Of a stretch of 64,000 nucleotides of DNA, positions 49,898 to 60,790 are shown in pieces. The stretch covers positions 272,290 to 336,289 of the forward strand of contig JNEU01001161.1 of the NCBI GenBank assembly GCA_000697475.1. Direction: 5' to 3'. Position 1 is the first letter of the stretch, and each line of letters begins with the position of its first letter. The stretch is from Lichtheimia corymbifera B2541 (lineage: Eukaryota; Mucoromycota; Mucoromycetes; Mucorales; Lichtheimiaceae). Both the position numbers and the translations under genes were made by a program. The notes beneath the pieces were generated by a model. The model did no database searches. It was not told the origin of the DNA and was given only the letters and a program-made list of their open reading frames with translations.

Positions 49898-51513
49898 ATG
49901 GCCATGCCCAATGGAACACAGCCATTAATGCCAACTCCCATCCAGCCGCATCCACAACAACATCCACCGATCCTTCCATATATGCAACAACAACAGCAGC
50001 AACAACAGCAACAACCACCTCAACAACCTATGCTTCCTTTTCCATACCCTTATCCTATACAACCATCGCCATCGGGACGCGTTCCTATCCCTGCACAACC
50101 ATCGCAACCCCATAGCATGTTTGTCCCTCCTCCACCCGTCATGCAACAACAACAACCACCGATGCCACAAAACATGATACAGCGGTTACCACCTCATATC
50201 CAAGGGCTTTACTCGACGTATCCAACGCGACTAAAGCATTCACAAGAAAATGCTCTCCTGCTACCAACCAGTTACCTTGCTGCTCGCAAGTCGCGTTTTG
50301 AATCCGAAGATGATTTCGATGAATATGCAGATGATTCAGATGATGGTGCAAGTGCTGCTGGTAGTGCATCGATGAATAATCCACCTGCAGTACGAGCAAC
50401 ACGATCCGCTACAGCAGCAGCAGCAGCTCAAGCACAAGCACAGGCACAAGCATCTGCTATCAATAGAGGCACACCCACACCTTCATCAGGTGCTCCTCCT
50501 GGTGCCGTGGCTCAACATGTGGATATGCGTAAAATCATTCGGAAAAGGAATCATATTTATCCACCACAACATGAGATCGACAGAGCTTCTACCATGGAAG
50601 AAGTATTGGTGCCTATTCGATTGGATATTGATTTGGATGATGTCAAGTTACGTGATGTCTTTTTGTGGAACATGAATGGTAAGTTGAAGGATGAAGAAAA
50701 GGTGAATCAGAAAAGGTCCCCTGACTCTTTTTTCATGTAGAGCAATTCTTGACACCTGAAAAGTTTGCAGAGATCCTTTGTGAAGATTTAGAATTATCGG
50801 TTGCTCGATTTGTCCCCTTGATTGCAGAATCTATAAGGAACCAAGTCGTCGACTTTGAAGCAATACACGAGGTTGAACTACCACCTGATAGCATTCGCGT
50901 CGTCATCAATGTATGTATTCATTTTATTTCCTTCAAAAGGATCATGTACTAAGTGTGATTGGTTTATTAGCTTGATCTTCAAATTGGTAAAATCAACCTT
51001 CGCGATCGATTTGAATGGGACTTGGAAAATACAACTGGCAATGCACCCGAGATCTTTAGTCGGCAGCTGGCAGCCGAGGTTGGTTTGGGTGGTGAATATG
51101 TTTGTATCATTGCACACGCCATTCGCGAACAACTGTATAGACACAAACGACAATGGGTGGATGAAGTAAGTAGACATGGACGGTGGAACTTTGAGATGGC
51201 ATATGGCTCACACACACAAACCCATAGTCATTGATGGAGGAATTGGCAGAGCCCTTGGCAACCGGATTCCGAAGCATAGAAAGTGCAGAAACGTGGGCTC
51301 CTCAAATGGAACTGCTATCAAATGAAGAACTTGAAAAGCTGTTGATTGCACAAGAACGTAACATGCGGTAAGTGGGGACCCATCCTTGTTATTATCGTTC
51401 TTCTTTTTCATTCATGCTTTTTTTATAGACGCTTGCGAAGAGAAACCCGTTTCAAGCGATCTAGGCGACGTGTATCAGTAACACCTTCTAGACGTAATTA
51501 TGGTACTCCTTAG
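49898..51513 (+). CDS. SNF5: SWI/SNF or RSC subunit, SNF5/SFH1/SMARCB1 homolog
   Basis: Exons 49898-50678, 50741-50910, 50971-51165, 51228-51367 and 51429-51513. The N-terminal third is Pro/Gln/Ala-rich (poly-Gln from CAA/CAG around 49985-50020). TRLKHSQENALLLP and KIIRKRNHIYPPQHE precede two imperfect SNF5 repeats: VLVPIRLDIDLDDVKLRDVF ... LTPEKFAEILCEDLEL, and INLDLQIGKINLRDRFEWDL ... FSRQLAAEVGLGGEYV. AIREQLYRHKR follows, and the protein ends in a basic tail (RRETRFKRSRRR). SNF5 is a core nucleosome-contacting subunit of SWI/SNF-type remodelers. The frame is open 213 nt upstream of the chosen ATG, but the extra residues look like translated leader. Confidence 0.92.
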
Positions 51514-51857
51514 AGTTATTCTCTTGTTCCCCCACTTTTTTTTGTAAATACACAACGTAGAATGGTCGAGAGGTTATTATGAATCGTTCAATGGTGATGG
51601 GGGGATGGGGAGTGATAATTGGACCACTATAATGTGTCCCGGTTTGTAAAGATCGATATACAGTACACTACCTGTCAATAACAACAAACAAACAAAGAAC
51701 CTTTTCTTTGTCATGCATAATGGTGCAGCGGAAAATACGGTATCTCTTTTATTTCCCTTTTCCACTGATATCCTTTTGTATGAACCACAACACCGGCAAT
51801 ATCCCTTTCTTTGCAAACTCGCAGGGTTCAATGAACCCATCATGCGGTATCGTCGGA
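51514..51857. other. Intergenic region between SNF5 and thioesterase genes
   Basis: No gene of its own. The thioesterase frame is open through its right half with further ATGs (for example 51720 and 51781); the start used here is set by alignment to the neighbouring paralog. Confidence 0.4.
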
Positions 51858-52386
51858 ATGCAGATCCTCCCTGACGTCGCTATCAAATATCCACAGCTCA
51901 AAGACCGTATCCAGCGCATGAATACCTATGAGCAAACCCATGGTCCATTTTGGGATGGTGGTATTCTCTCCAACTTGACACTCATTGATGCGATGCCAAA
52001 CAAGGTCGTCTGGGAGTTTAGGATTGAAAAACGACATTGCAATCAGTAAGTCTGCATTGTTGATATACATTGTATGTATGATGACACGTGCATACAGTAT
52101 GGGCAAGATGCATGGCGGATGCATGGTGACGGTACTCGATATTGCCAGCAGCTTTGCTCTCTTGACATACACAGGCCGATCACATTGGAAATCCTTGGGC
52201 GTATCTACTGACATCAATGCTAATTATATGCGTGGAATGAACGCAGGCCAAACAGCACGGTTTGAATGTCGTGTGCAACGTTGCGGGAAGAATATGGCCA
52301 ATCTGTATACCGAAGTATTGGATGAAGGGGGTCGTGTCTGCTATGCAGGCTCCCATACAAAGTTTAGCACCGACCCCAAACTTTAG
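51858..52386 (+). CDS. Hotdog-fold thioesterase (ACOT13/PaaI type), copy 1
   Basis: Two exons (51858-52045, 52098-52386), 158 residues. The hotdog core shows KMHGGCMVTVLDIASS, with the HGG motif and the Asp that positions water in ACOT13-type enzymes, then GVSTDINANYMRG and ARFECRV for the beta sheet, and AGSHTKFS at the end. It should hydrolyse acyl-CoA thioesters, probably medium or long chain, in cytosol or mitochondria. The start is set at MQILPDVAIKYP because the inverted neighbour begins MKLYPGIAEKYP. Tail-to-tail with that paralog: 43 bp between stops. Confidence 0.85.
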
Positions 52387-52429
52387 ATGTGTCCGTGTGT
52401 GTATATTATAGAAATGAAAACGCCACTCT

Positions 52430-53021
52430 TTAATAACGTGAATCCACCGAGAATTTGCCATGGTTGCCAGTATGACATAGTATACCCTCTTGATCATATA
52501 TCCTTATACCAATATTGGCTGTCAACCTGCCTAAGCGTTCCAATTCACATTCAATGCGCGCCGTTTGATTAGGTTGGATACCGCGTAAATAGGATACCTT
52601 GAGAGTGGTTGACACGCCAAAGTGCTTCCATTGATGTTTTCCTATGCACATTTTCAATAAATAATCATCGTTTGCTCCTATGCTATACATGAACCTTTTC
52701 TTACCATGGTGCGTAAACACTGCAAAATTGCTGCATACATCAACCAAGGTAGCAACGCACCCGCTTTGCATCACGCCATCTCTAAAATCAAAATTTGAGC
52801 CATCCTATTCCTTATCCAACACAGCCTCTCATGTACCTATTGCAATGTATCTGCTCTACCGGGAACTCCCATACAACTTGGTTGGGTCCAGCATACACCA
52901 TCGTTAACTTTTCTGTCACCGTTTGCTCCCATTTTGGTGTCGTTTTCTTTTGTTCCATCCGGTGATCAACAACGTGTTGAATGCGTGGGTATTTTTCTGC
53001 AATACCGGGATATAACTTCAT
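52430..53021 (-). CDS. Hotdog-fold thioesterase paralog, copy 2, altered active-site motif
   Basis: Three exons (53021-52837, 52781-52705, 52641-52430), 157 residues, in phase. It parallels copy 1 throughout: KYPRI, NQVVWEFPVEQIHCN, VATLVDVCSNFA, KHFGVSTTLKVSYLRGIQ, NHGKFSVDS. The first intron sits at the same place and phase as that of copy 1; the second is unique to this copy. The catalytic HGG of copy 1 is MQSG here, so the His and one Gly are replaced while the Asp is kept. It may be a binding protein, have altered catalysis, or use a different substrate. The frame is otherwise intact, so it is not a pseudogene on this evidence. Confidence 0.82.
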
Positions 53022-53366
53022 TGGGATATGTTTATGCTGTCTCTAGGATAAAGAAGGATGATAAAGGAGGTAACAAAGAAGGAAGGACGTGAAAAGAAAC
53101 CGAATTACAAAGCGGAAAGACTCCTGAGAAAATGAGATCCTGATGTTACACGATCCAAATTGGGAGTATGATGCAGGGGATCAAGCTGTCAAAACACGCC
53201 ATTTTAAAATGGCTCGCATATCAATGGAGATGATGCAATGGTGAGCAGTAGATTAAAAAAAAAGACATTATAAAGATATATACATAAATGAGTTTATTGT
53301 ACAAAGCATGATATATATGTGATGGGATGAGCAGATGATGGTCGAGAGGTGTAGAGTGGGTAGCAC
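53022..53366. other. Intergenic region
   Basis: Upstream of thioesterase copy 2 and 3' of the glycine-rich protein gene. AT-rich, no gene seen. Confidence 0.4.
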
Positions 53367-56241
53367 TTAACTGCTGCCTCCACCTCCTCCACCGCCTCCA
53401 CAACCTCCTCCACCGCCTCCTCCACCACCACAGCCGCCTCCTGCTCCGCCACTACAGCCTGCACCAGCGCTACCACAGCCTCCAGTGGCGCATCCTCCAC
53501 CGCCACAGCCACCGTTAGCGGCAAAGTCTCCAATCAGCTCGCCAAGGCCTGAGAAAATTTCACCATCGATCTTCTTTTCAGAACTGTTGCGTTTCTTCTT
53601 TAGATTGGAACGCCTAACCTTGTCTACAAGAAGCATCCATACACACAAAGCATGAGTCAAAGGCTTGCCGTGTCCATATACAACCAGCAGATTACATACC
53701 CCAAAACCTCCTGGTTGCCCAATAGTCGACGTCTGAAAAATCCACAACAACATGGTTACATGGTGGATCGGATAGAATGCATATATATACCTTACCTTTT
53801 GTCCAAAATACTTGCGTGCCAGCAGGTGGAGAGGATTTGTCTGTTATGCATTGAAAGGCGTAAATTAGTCTTCGAGGATTCATGCCGCTACCAATTTTAT
53901 CAGATGCATACTTGTACTAATTGAAATGATAGGTAAGTACAAGGTTCAGAACCAAATATAAAGCCATTGCATATTACTTACGTCTTAGCCGCTGGATCAA
54001 TACCAACATTGGCAGATGCACAATTGATTGTACTATAAAAGGATAAAGATATGAGGATAATGGTGCTCTGAAAGGCTGATAGATGATGCATACCCAATGT
54101 AACCGTAACCAGTATCTTCAATGGCTTTATATGTGGCTGCTTGTGCATCACCCGATCTGTGGAATACTTGTAAGAGAGCACGCACTTTCCCTACAGATAC
54201 AAACGTCAATAACACTACATGCCTAAATCGAGATGCTGACACTTACGTCGATCGTGAAAACTTGTATCAAGATGGATATTCTTTTGCCTATATATGTGTA
54301 CATAATACTTTGATCAATTCACGACGCAATATTTACTGCAGCTTCACTTACCCTGGAGTCACAAGAATGATCCCATCAGGAAGATTTCCATCCACAAAAT
54401 CACCCAAGCTGGTACCAAGCATTGCACTTCTCATCTTGCTAAAAAAGCCTTTGTCTTGAACACCCGTATCCATGGGTTGATTTGCGTTCTATTGGATGAG
54501 CAATAATCAAGATGAGTGATCCGCCCAAAAGTGTGTCATGCGGGAACAAACCTTATTGTCGTTGATCAAGTTTTTCCCTTTGTAGTTGTTTCTCCACAAC
54601 ATGTTGGTGCCTTCTGCGAATCTGGCCAACTTGACGGGATCGATATTGTCGTCGTGATTGATATATTGTCGTACCCTTTTTATGGTGAATGCTCTATATG
54701 CTTGGGGATGCAACATGTGTGTATGCCATGCGAGGTCTTGTAATAAAACGTCATTCGTTAGCATCACTCCATGGTATAATGTCGACATGTGATATTACCA
54801 ATTTCAAGCGTTGGCACCAAAGTTTGTCCAGGATAGCGTTTCATCAGGCCCAAAAACTTGTGATATTGTCGAATGCCCCGTGCAATGCCAAATGGCATCT
54901 GCCAGTTTACCACCTCGATCGCCTTTTGGTTGAATTCATGTTGGCGACTGACAGCTTGGATCAAGTCAATGGAAAAAGGAGATGGATTTCCATGATAGCA
55001 TCCTCGAATACAGCCAATGATATCTGCAAGCAATGCGTAAGGGCTTGACTACAGTATACAATCCATACGACTTACGTGGGATATGATCCAACCACTCTTT
55101 TTCAAACGAGCGATCTCTGCTACACCTGTGGATCTTGTTGATCAAATCATCCAACGACTCGCCTGGAACGAAAAGTCCTTGTTGGTAGAAATTTTTGTTG
55201 CCAATCTCAACCAGTTTGGCCATGGCTTCGTTTTCAGGATACTCCAATAAGCGCAATTTACCAGTTCGTGTGAGCATCGTGCCACTGCCAATGCACACCT
55301 TCCAATGAGCAATCCGACCATGACGACAACACCCCATTTCTCACTTACGCTAATCGATACGATGTCCTCTCCAGATCAATGGCAAGCTTTTTCAAGGAAG
55401 CATTGTAGACGGTGGTTTCACGTTTGCAACCATGACATTGGATACCGACGTTGGGATCAAAACGCCACTCAGTGTATTCGACCCTGCATGAAAATCAATA
55501 AGCTTGTGTCACCTTGTTACTGCTGCTGAGCTGATTTGTACCACCACCACCACCTACCATGAGCATGACATGTCTTTGTCACAGTAACAGCATTGCACAG
55601 CGACGTTGCCGATACACACATTCTCTGCTGTTAACGTATATGGCTCGTCATTACCATACACTTGTTTCCACACATACAGTGCGTGAGGACTAGGACCTTC
55701 CATCAAACCACTCCTGTGCTATTATTATGCCGTAGTGTCATTCATTCGTCATCTCGTCCTCAAAGTAGCCACGGTTTCCACTTACCATCAATTTTAAAGG
55801 AAGGCTGCTCTTGAACACACCCAGCTGCACATTACGTGCAAGATCTTCAAAGTAACGAAAAGGACTCAGCATATGCGCATGCCACATGTAGCCAATATCT
55901 TTTATATTCCCCCCAGATAGTAAATGTCAGCGTATGTATAGATGTCTATTGGCAATAAATAACATACCGATTGGTGGAGCAATTTTGGGATTATTGGACT
56001 TGCTTTTGGATGCATCATTCAAGTATCGCAACCAACGCGCATAGCGGATCTCAGCACGAGCAAGCATGACTTTGATAAGTTGTGGTCCCAACGTGCGTTT
56101 GTATTCGAGAAATCGTTCCATCAATGAGAGGTAATAAAAGCAGTTTTCAACAGAGACGACATCGTTGAGTCGAGGGAATATAACGGGATGTTCCTCTGCT
56201 GGAGGTTGTGGGAGGCTTGCATATTTCATTGTTTGCTGCAT
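53367..56241 (-). CDS. DUF1399 glycine-rich domain-containing protein (GRDP-like)
   Basis: Starts MQQTMKYASLPQPP at 56241; about twelve exons. The diagnostic DUF1399 motifs are present twice: DIGYMWHAHMLSPFRYFEDL in the first block and DLAWHTHMLHPQAYRAF in the second. Between them lie cysteine pairs (CCYCDKDMSC and QCHGCKRETT) that look like a small zinc site. The protein ends in ~50 residues of almost only Gly and Cys (GGCGGGGCATGGCG...), the glycine-rich tail that names the family. Plant GRDPs take part in stress and RNA-related responses; fungal members are uncharacterised. Some small exons in 53700-54300 are uncertain. Confidence 0.8.
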
Positions 56242-56964
56242 AATGATAGTAGGGAAAGAGGGGAAAAAAAGGATCGACCACCTTTATATATAAAGAGATA
56301 CTATATTTTTATCTTTGATGGTATTACACAAAATATATCATGTGCAGTTGTAAAACTGTAGTAGCACTGTACGACGAATAAACACGTCCTTGAGGAGGGT
56401 TCCTCATGTGCTCGAAAAACTTAAACCATGTGTGAGGCTCGTCCTGTGGCTCAGCATCAGCTTAGCGAGAGCGGCGCCGTTGCACAAAATGATATTGGTA
56501 GAAATGACGCAACCTATCGTTGTCCCGACAAATGATCATCATCATCCTTGTAAGCAATCACATTGATTATAACGTGAAGTGGCTTCTATCCCTGAACATG
56601 AAACCGACATCTTCAACGATTGTTTCTTCGACTATAAGCCTTGAGCCATTGAACATATACATCGTAAGACAAACACAAACTGCACCGGGCGTCCCACATC
56701 AAGCGCTCTTTCCCATACTAGGACTATACTTTGGCTGTTTACCTCATTTGACAGCCTTTGCATGCCACAGTGGAGTAAATTAGATGTTGAGCACCATTAG
56801 GAAGTTGATATAGCGAAACTACTTGGTAGCACACAGCGAGCTTTTCAATGCACTTTAGTGTCCAACAACCTCGGTTGCAATATTTGCAAACTGGAAACGC
56901 TGCATATTTATCTTGGTAGCGTAATATAAAGAGATGCCTACTAAATTGCTATGTGCAGCCGTGC
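56242..56964. other. Intergenic region
   Basis: Promoter side of the GRDP gene and 3' side of HET paralog 2. The 56520-56783 frame has no motif and is not called. Confidence 0.4.
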
Positions 56965-58613
56965 TTATCCAGAAGCCTTCTTGCTCAAAACGTCACTCAA
57001 GCTATCAATGATATCACATAATTCATTTGAAATAGCAAGTTCCTCGACACTGTCAGGGTTAGGAGCCATCCGAGCTATTAAGCGCATAAGAATAATATAC
57101 CATCATTAGGATGAGTGCGCAGGTGTCATCATCAAAGTAAGTATATTACCTCTCTTTTCAGAATCTTTCAACACGATAGCAAGGGCACGTTCATCAAAGT
57201 CGATCGTCAGCAATCCATTGTAAACCTCAGAAACGTTCTTTGCTTCGGTCAATTTGATATCGAGAGCCGATTCTGACAAGGTAAATGAGACATGGGCATC
57301 ATCCTCCGTGATATCATTGACCATTTGGGTTAAGCGATCCTCGAGCTGAGATAAAAAGGTCCTCCATAGGTGATCGGCATTATCTAATCTCGGGATATTC
57401 AAATTGAGTAGGCCAAGAATACCATAAACGTAATCCAACGGGTCCATGCATGTTCTAGGTGATCCTGAGAGACTAAGAAATACGTCCTGGATTTGATCCA
57501 ATCGGCCGATCATACTCAAGTCCTCACTGCAGATAGAGGCTCCCTCCAAGCATGAATCACGCTTTTGTGCCAGCCATTCGACGCTAGGTACATGCTCTAT
57601 CACGTGATTCCGTATATCAATGCTAATGCGATGATAGGGCATATGTGTTACACATTGCTACTCTTACCTCTCTCATACACGACACGCGTAGCATCATCCA
57701 AGTAATCCGCAAATTCCTCGATTTGTAATACATTTATGATGTCATTGATGCTTTCAAATTCGGCTTGATCTTGGTAAATATCATCATCATCTTGGTAGGA
57801 CTCCGTAAGGATAACTAATTTGGTGGGTAATACAAGCTCTTGCAAAGTCCAAATACGGCTGAACCAACGACAACCCAAAAGATCACGCATGGCTTGTATT
57901 TCACCTTGATAGGACATTAGCTTTTCCAAATAGGCCACTGCTACTGGTGAAATGAGTTTGAAAGCCGAAGGTTCGTCAAGGTCGTCATTGGTGGCTTTGA
58001 GCATTGCCTTGTAAAGCTCCAAAAGTGTAGTAAAGATATCGTTTCTAATAGGCATCAAATGTCGTTTGGAAAGGCGATGGATGGTTTCGATGGTGCAATC
58101 AAGCAGAGCAAAGCAGGTCTTGCATGATCGATAGATGCTTCCCATGATCACGAGCGGAGTATCCACGCGTGCACACAGCACATCAATCCACCAATATCCA
58201 GGATATGCTTTGAGAAGAGCCAACACCATGTTACGTTTTTCAGGCCGCATCGGTATAGGTTCAACAGGTGCACCATCCCAATCTTGAATAAATTCACCAA
58301 CATCCCAGTAAGGATAATCCTTTGCATTCCCCCATACATGCGATAAGGCATAATGGCCTTGCTGTTTCTCCATAGCTTCGCGGTGCTCAGGTGTATCCGC
58401 TGGTCGAATCAATGTCATATTGCCATCTTCACGGACATAGAGAACGAGAAAATCCGGGTTGCTATAAAGACTTGGCCATTCATGTTTCCTGTATTCTATT
58501 TCATATTCTTGTTCTTGTTGTTTTTTCTCGTCGTCATCTTCTTGGATTGATACAGGAGGATCCGCTTCCGGCGTTATTGTGGCACATACCGTGGTTGCCA
58601 TGGAAATAGTCAT
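56965..58613 (-). CDS. HET-like domain protein, paralog 2
   Basis: Three exons (58613-57668, 57596-57150, 57074-56965) join in phase to 500 residues. It begins MTISMATTVCATITP, then an acidic linker (EDDDEKKQQEQE) and the same core as paralog 1: HYALSHVWGNAKDYPYW, then YWWIDVLCARVDTPLVIMG, then WFSRIWTLQELVLP, and MDPLDYVYGILGLLNL. The CINQ box is again CARV, so the change predates the duplication. The intron just before the C-terminal third has the same phase and place as in paralog 1. The last exon gives a helical tail (LCDIIDSLSDVLSKKASG). No hydrophobic first exon like that of paralog 1 could be found. A regulated cell-death or immunity role is inferred from family only. Confidence 0.78.
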
Positions 58614-59340
58614 GATGCTGGTACAGTATACTATAAGCGACAAATCCAATGGGGTTTCAATTGAACATGAAAGCTGCTACAGCAAAGAGAGAGAAAGAGA
58701 GAGAAAGAGAATCATGATTAACCTGCGAGAAAAGAAAAAAGAACTGATTTGTGCTCGATGCATGCTGTGTGCCCCTTTTTACAACTTGGTGTTACATTTA
58801 CTTCTCCAATAAGCGAGCTCTTGGTAGCCTATGTAGCACGATCGTTTGTTGATCTTGCAGGCTGTGATATGTCTGCGTCTGAAATGAGCTTGATTCAAGC
58901 CCCATGTTGACAAGCATTGAAGGTCCAATATCACTCATTGATGTTGCGGACGGTAACCAGCCGAGATTTGGTCTGCGTGAAACACTTGGTTTGGTTAACT
59001 GTGCTTGGCGGATGATTGGTTTAAATTGGAGCTGTGTAAAGGTGTAACCTGACAACAACATACAACATGGATAATCAGGATATGGCCGAGATCAAGGTCC
59101 ATTTGTTATACGCATGTCTTGATACATCTCTTTATTGGATGCTGTTTACATAAGTATATATAGTACGTGCCTTCCTAAATATAATCATTATCCCATTTAT
59201 GCAGCAGGATGTCAACCACGCATGTGTAACCACCGCTTGCCATTTCATCAACTTTATTACATTGTCTATAGTGCTCTCGACGCAATCAATTTGCAGCAAA
59301 CAGCTCCATCACGCTTACAGTATAGGTAAAATATGCAGGT
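58614..59340. other. Region upstream of HET paralog 2
   Basis: Contains a GAGA-type repeat (~58684-58710) and AT-rich sequence. The 87-codon frame at 59061-58798 has no recognisable domain. Confidence 0.4.
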
Positions 59341-60360
59341 ACCTGTTTCTCAAAATTTTTATAATGAAGCATGGGATCTTTATGAGAACGAAATCGATCA
59401 ACGTGCCTACAAGCATCTTGTGTGAAAGTTTCAAGCTCAAGATGGGTGATCTCGGGGGTGATGGGCCGTCCACACTACTTATATTCCCGCTTGTATCCTC
59501 ACACTCAAAAATTTTCATAATGAAACATGTGCTTTTTAAATGAATGAAGATGATCAGCGTGTTCCAGCGGATCTTCTGGGCAAGCTTGAAGCTCGATATT
59601 GGGAACCCCAAGGTAATTCATACTAAATGGCATTTCATGAATCCGGCGCGTACCCAATTTCCGACCGCCGTATAGTAAACCCCACATTACATCCTCCCAT
59701 TCAAAACTTTCAAATGAAGTGTGGGTTCGTTATTAAGACAAAGTTGATCAGCATGTCCAAGGGAATCTTGTGTGGAAGTTTCAAGTTTGTGGTGGGCAAT
59801 TTTGAGGTTATGGGTCGTTCACCCTACATATAATACTGTCCGTTCATCATCCGACGCCCCCATTTTAATTCTTACATTGAAGCCTGCGACTTTAATATGA
59901 ATGGAGTTGATCAGCATGTCGACGCCCAGCGCCCTGACCAAGTTTGACGATAGAGGTGGACAATCGCGGGGGTGTGCACTATGTACCCTACTTGCGTTCC
60001 GTCCGTCCTATATTTGGACCGCCGGATTCATTGAAGCATCATAATGAAGCATACGGTTTTTAAATGAATAGAGTTGATCAGCATAACTCAGAGACCCTTC
60101 TTACCAAGTTTCAAGTCCAAGAGTGGGAATCCCAAGGTAATTCATACTAAATGACATTTCACAAATCCGGGCGGGGTACGGAATTTCCGTCCATCATAGC
60201 AAACCCCACATTACATCCTCCCACTCAAAATTTTCAAATGAAGTGTACGTTCTCTATTAAGACAAAGTTGATCAGAATGTCCAGGAGCATCTTGTGTGCA
60301 AGTTTGAGGTGCGGGATAGGCAATCTCAAGATTATGGATCAATTACAGTGTGCATTGATT
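59341..60360. repeat. Degenerate satellite: two ~520-bp copies of a three-monomer repeat
   Basis: Six diverged units of about 160-190 bp begin near 59349, 59507, 59700, 59864, 60035 and 60225. Each carries the blocks 'CTCAAAATTTTCATAATGAAGC', 'AGTTGATCAGCATGTCC' (variants), 'ATCTTGTGTGCAAGTTTCAAG' (variants) and 'GTGGGCAATCTCAAGG' (variants). Units 2-3 and 5-6 match best, including AAGGTAATTCATACTAAATG at 59610 and 60134 (offset 524), and units 1 and 4 match with a similar offset (~514), so a trimer was duplicated. There is no continuous reading frame. Confidence 0.85.
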
Positions 60361-60578
60361 TATAGGGCAGTGCCTGATCAATTTAATTTCCACCTCTTCC
60401 ACTCCCTGTTCCTCCCATTCTCAACTGTTGCCCCATTCAAGTACAACTACCACCTGCGAACGATTGTCTTGCTTCAACCCATCATGTCAATCCTGCAGTT
60501 CTCTTGATTCGATTGCCTTTGACTGAATGGCAAAGTCATGGCGTGTACACTCCACTACAGCACACGCCTTTCTTGATA

Positions 60579-60790
60579 CTACTACACACTGTCTTGCACA
60601 CTCTTCTACCACGACCAATCGTAGCAGCATTCATTACAGTAGTTGCTATTAGCAAGGTCTTACTTCATTGTCTCAAACAGCATTCACAGCCTTGTCACTA
60701 TGCTACTACACACACTCTTGCACACTCCTCTACCGCAACCAAACGTAGCAGCTGTTGCTATAAGCAAGGTCTTTTACTCCATTGTCTCAA
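60579..60790. repeat. Direct duplication of ~90-98 bp
   Basis: Copies at 60579-60676 and 60703-60790 share CTACTACACAC, CTTGCACACTC, CGTAGCAGC, AGCAAGGTCTT and CATTGTCTCAA in the same order with small indels. Neither copy is convincingly coding. Confidence 0.85.

Noticed and set aside
50139..50402. Leu/His-rich antisense frames across the SNF5 N-terminus
   Set aside because: Shadows of CAA/CAG and CCA-rich coding sequence on the opposite strand.
58798..59061. 87-codon minus-strand ORF upstream of HET paralog 2
   Set aside because: No motif, unusual composition and no paralogous counterpart; considered as an extra exon but no phase-compatible junction was seen.
59341..60360. Idea that the satellite is a CRISPR-like or tRNA-derived SINE array
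   Set aside because: No uniform short repeats with spacers, and no A/B box promoter or oligo(A) ends on the units.
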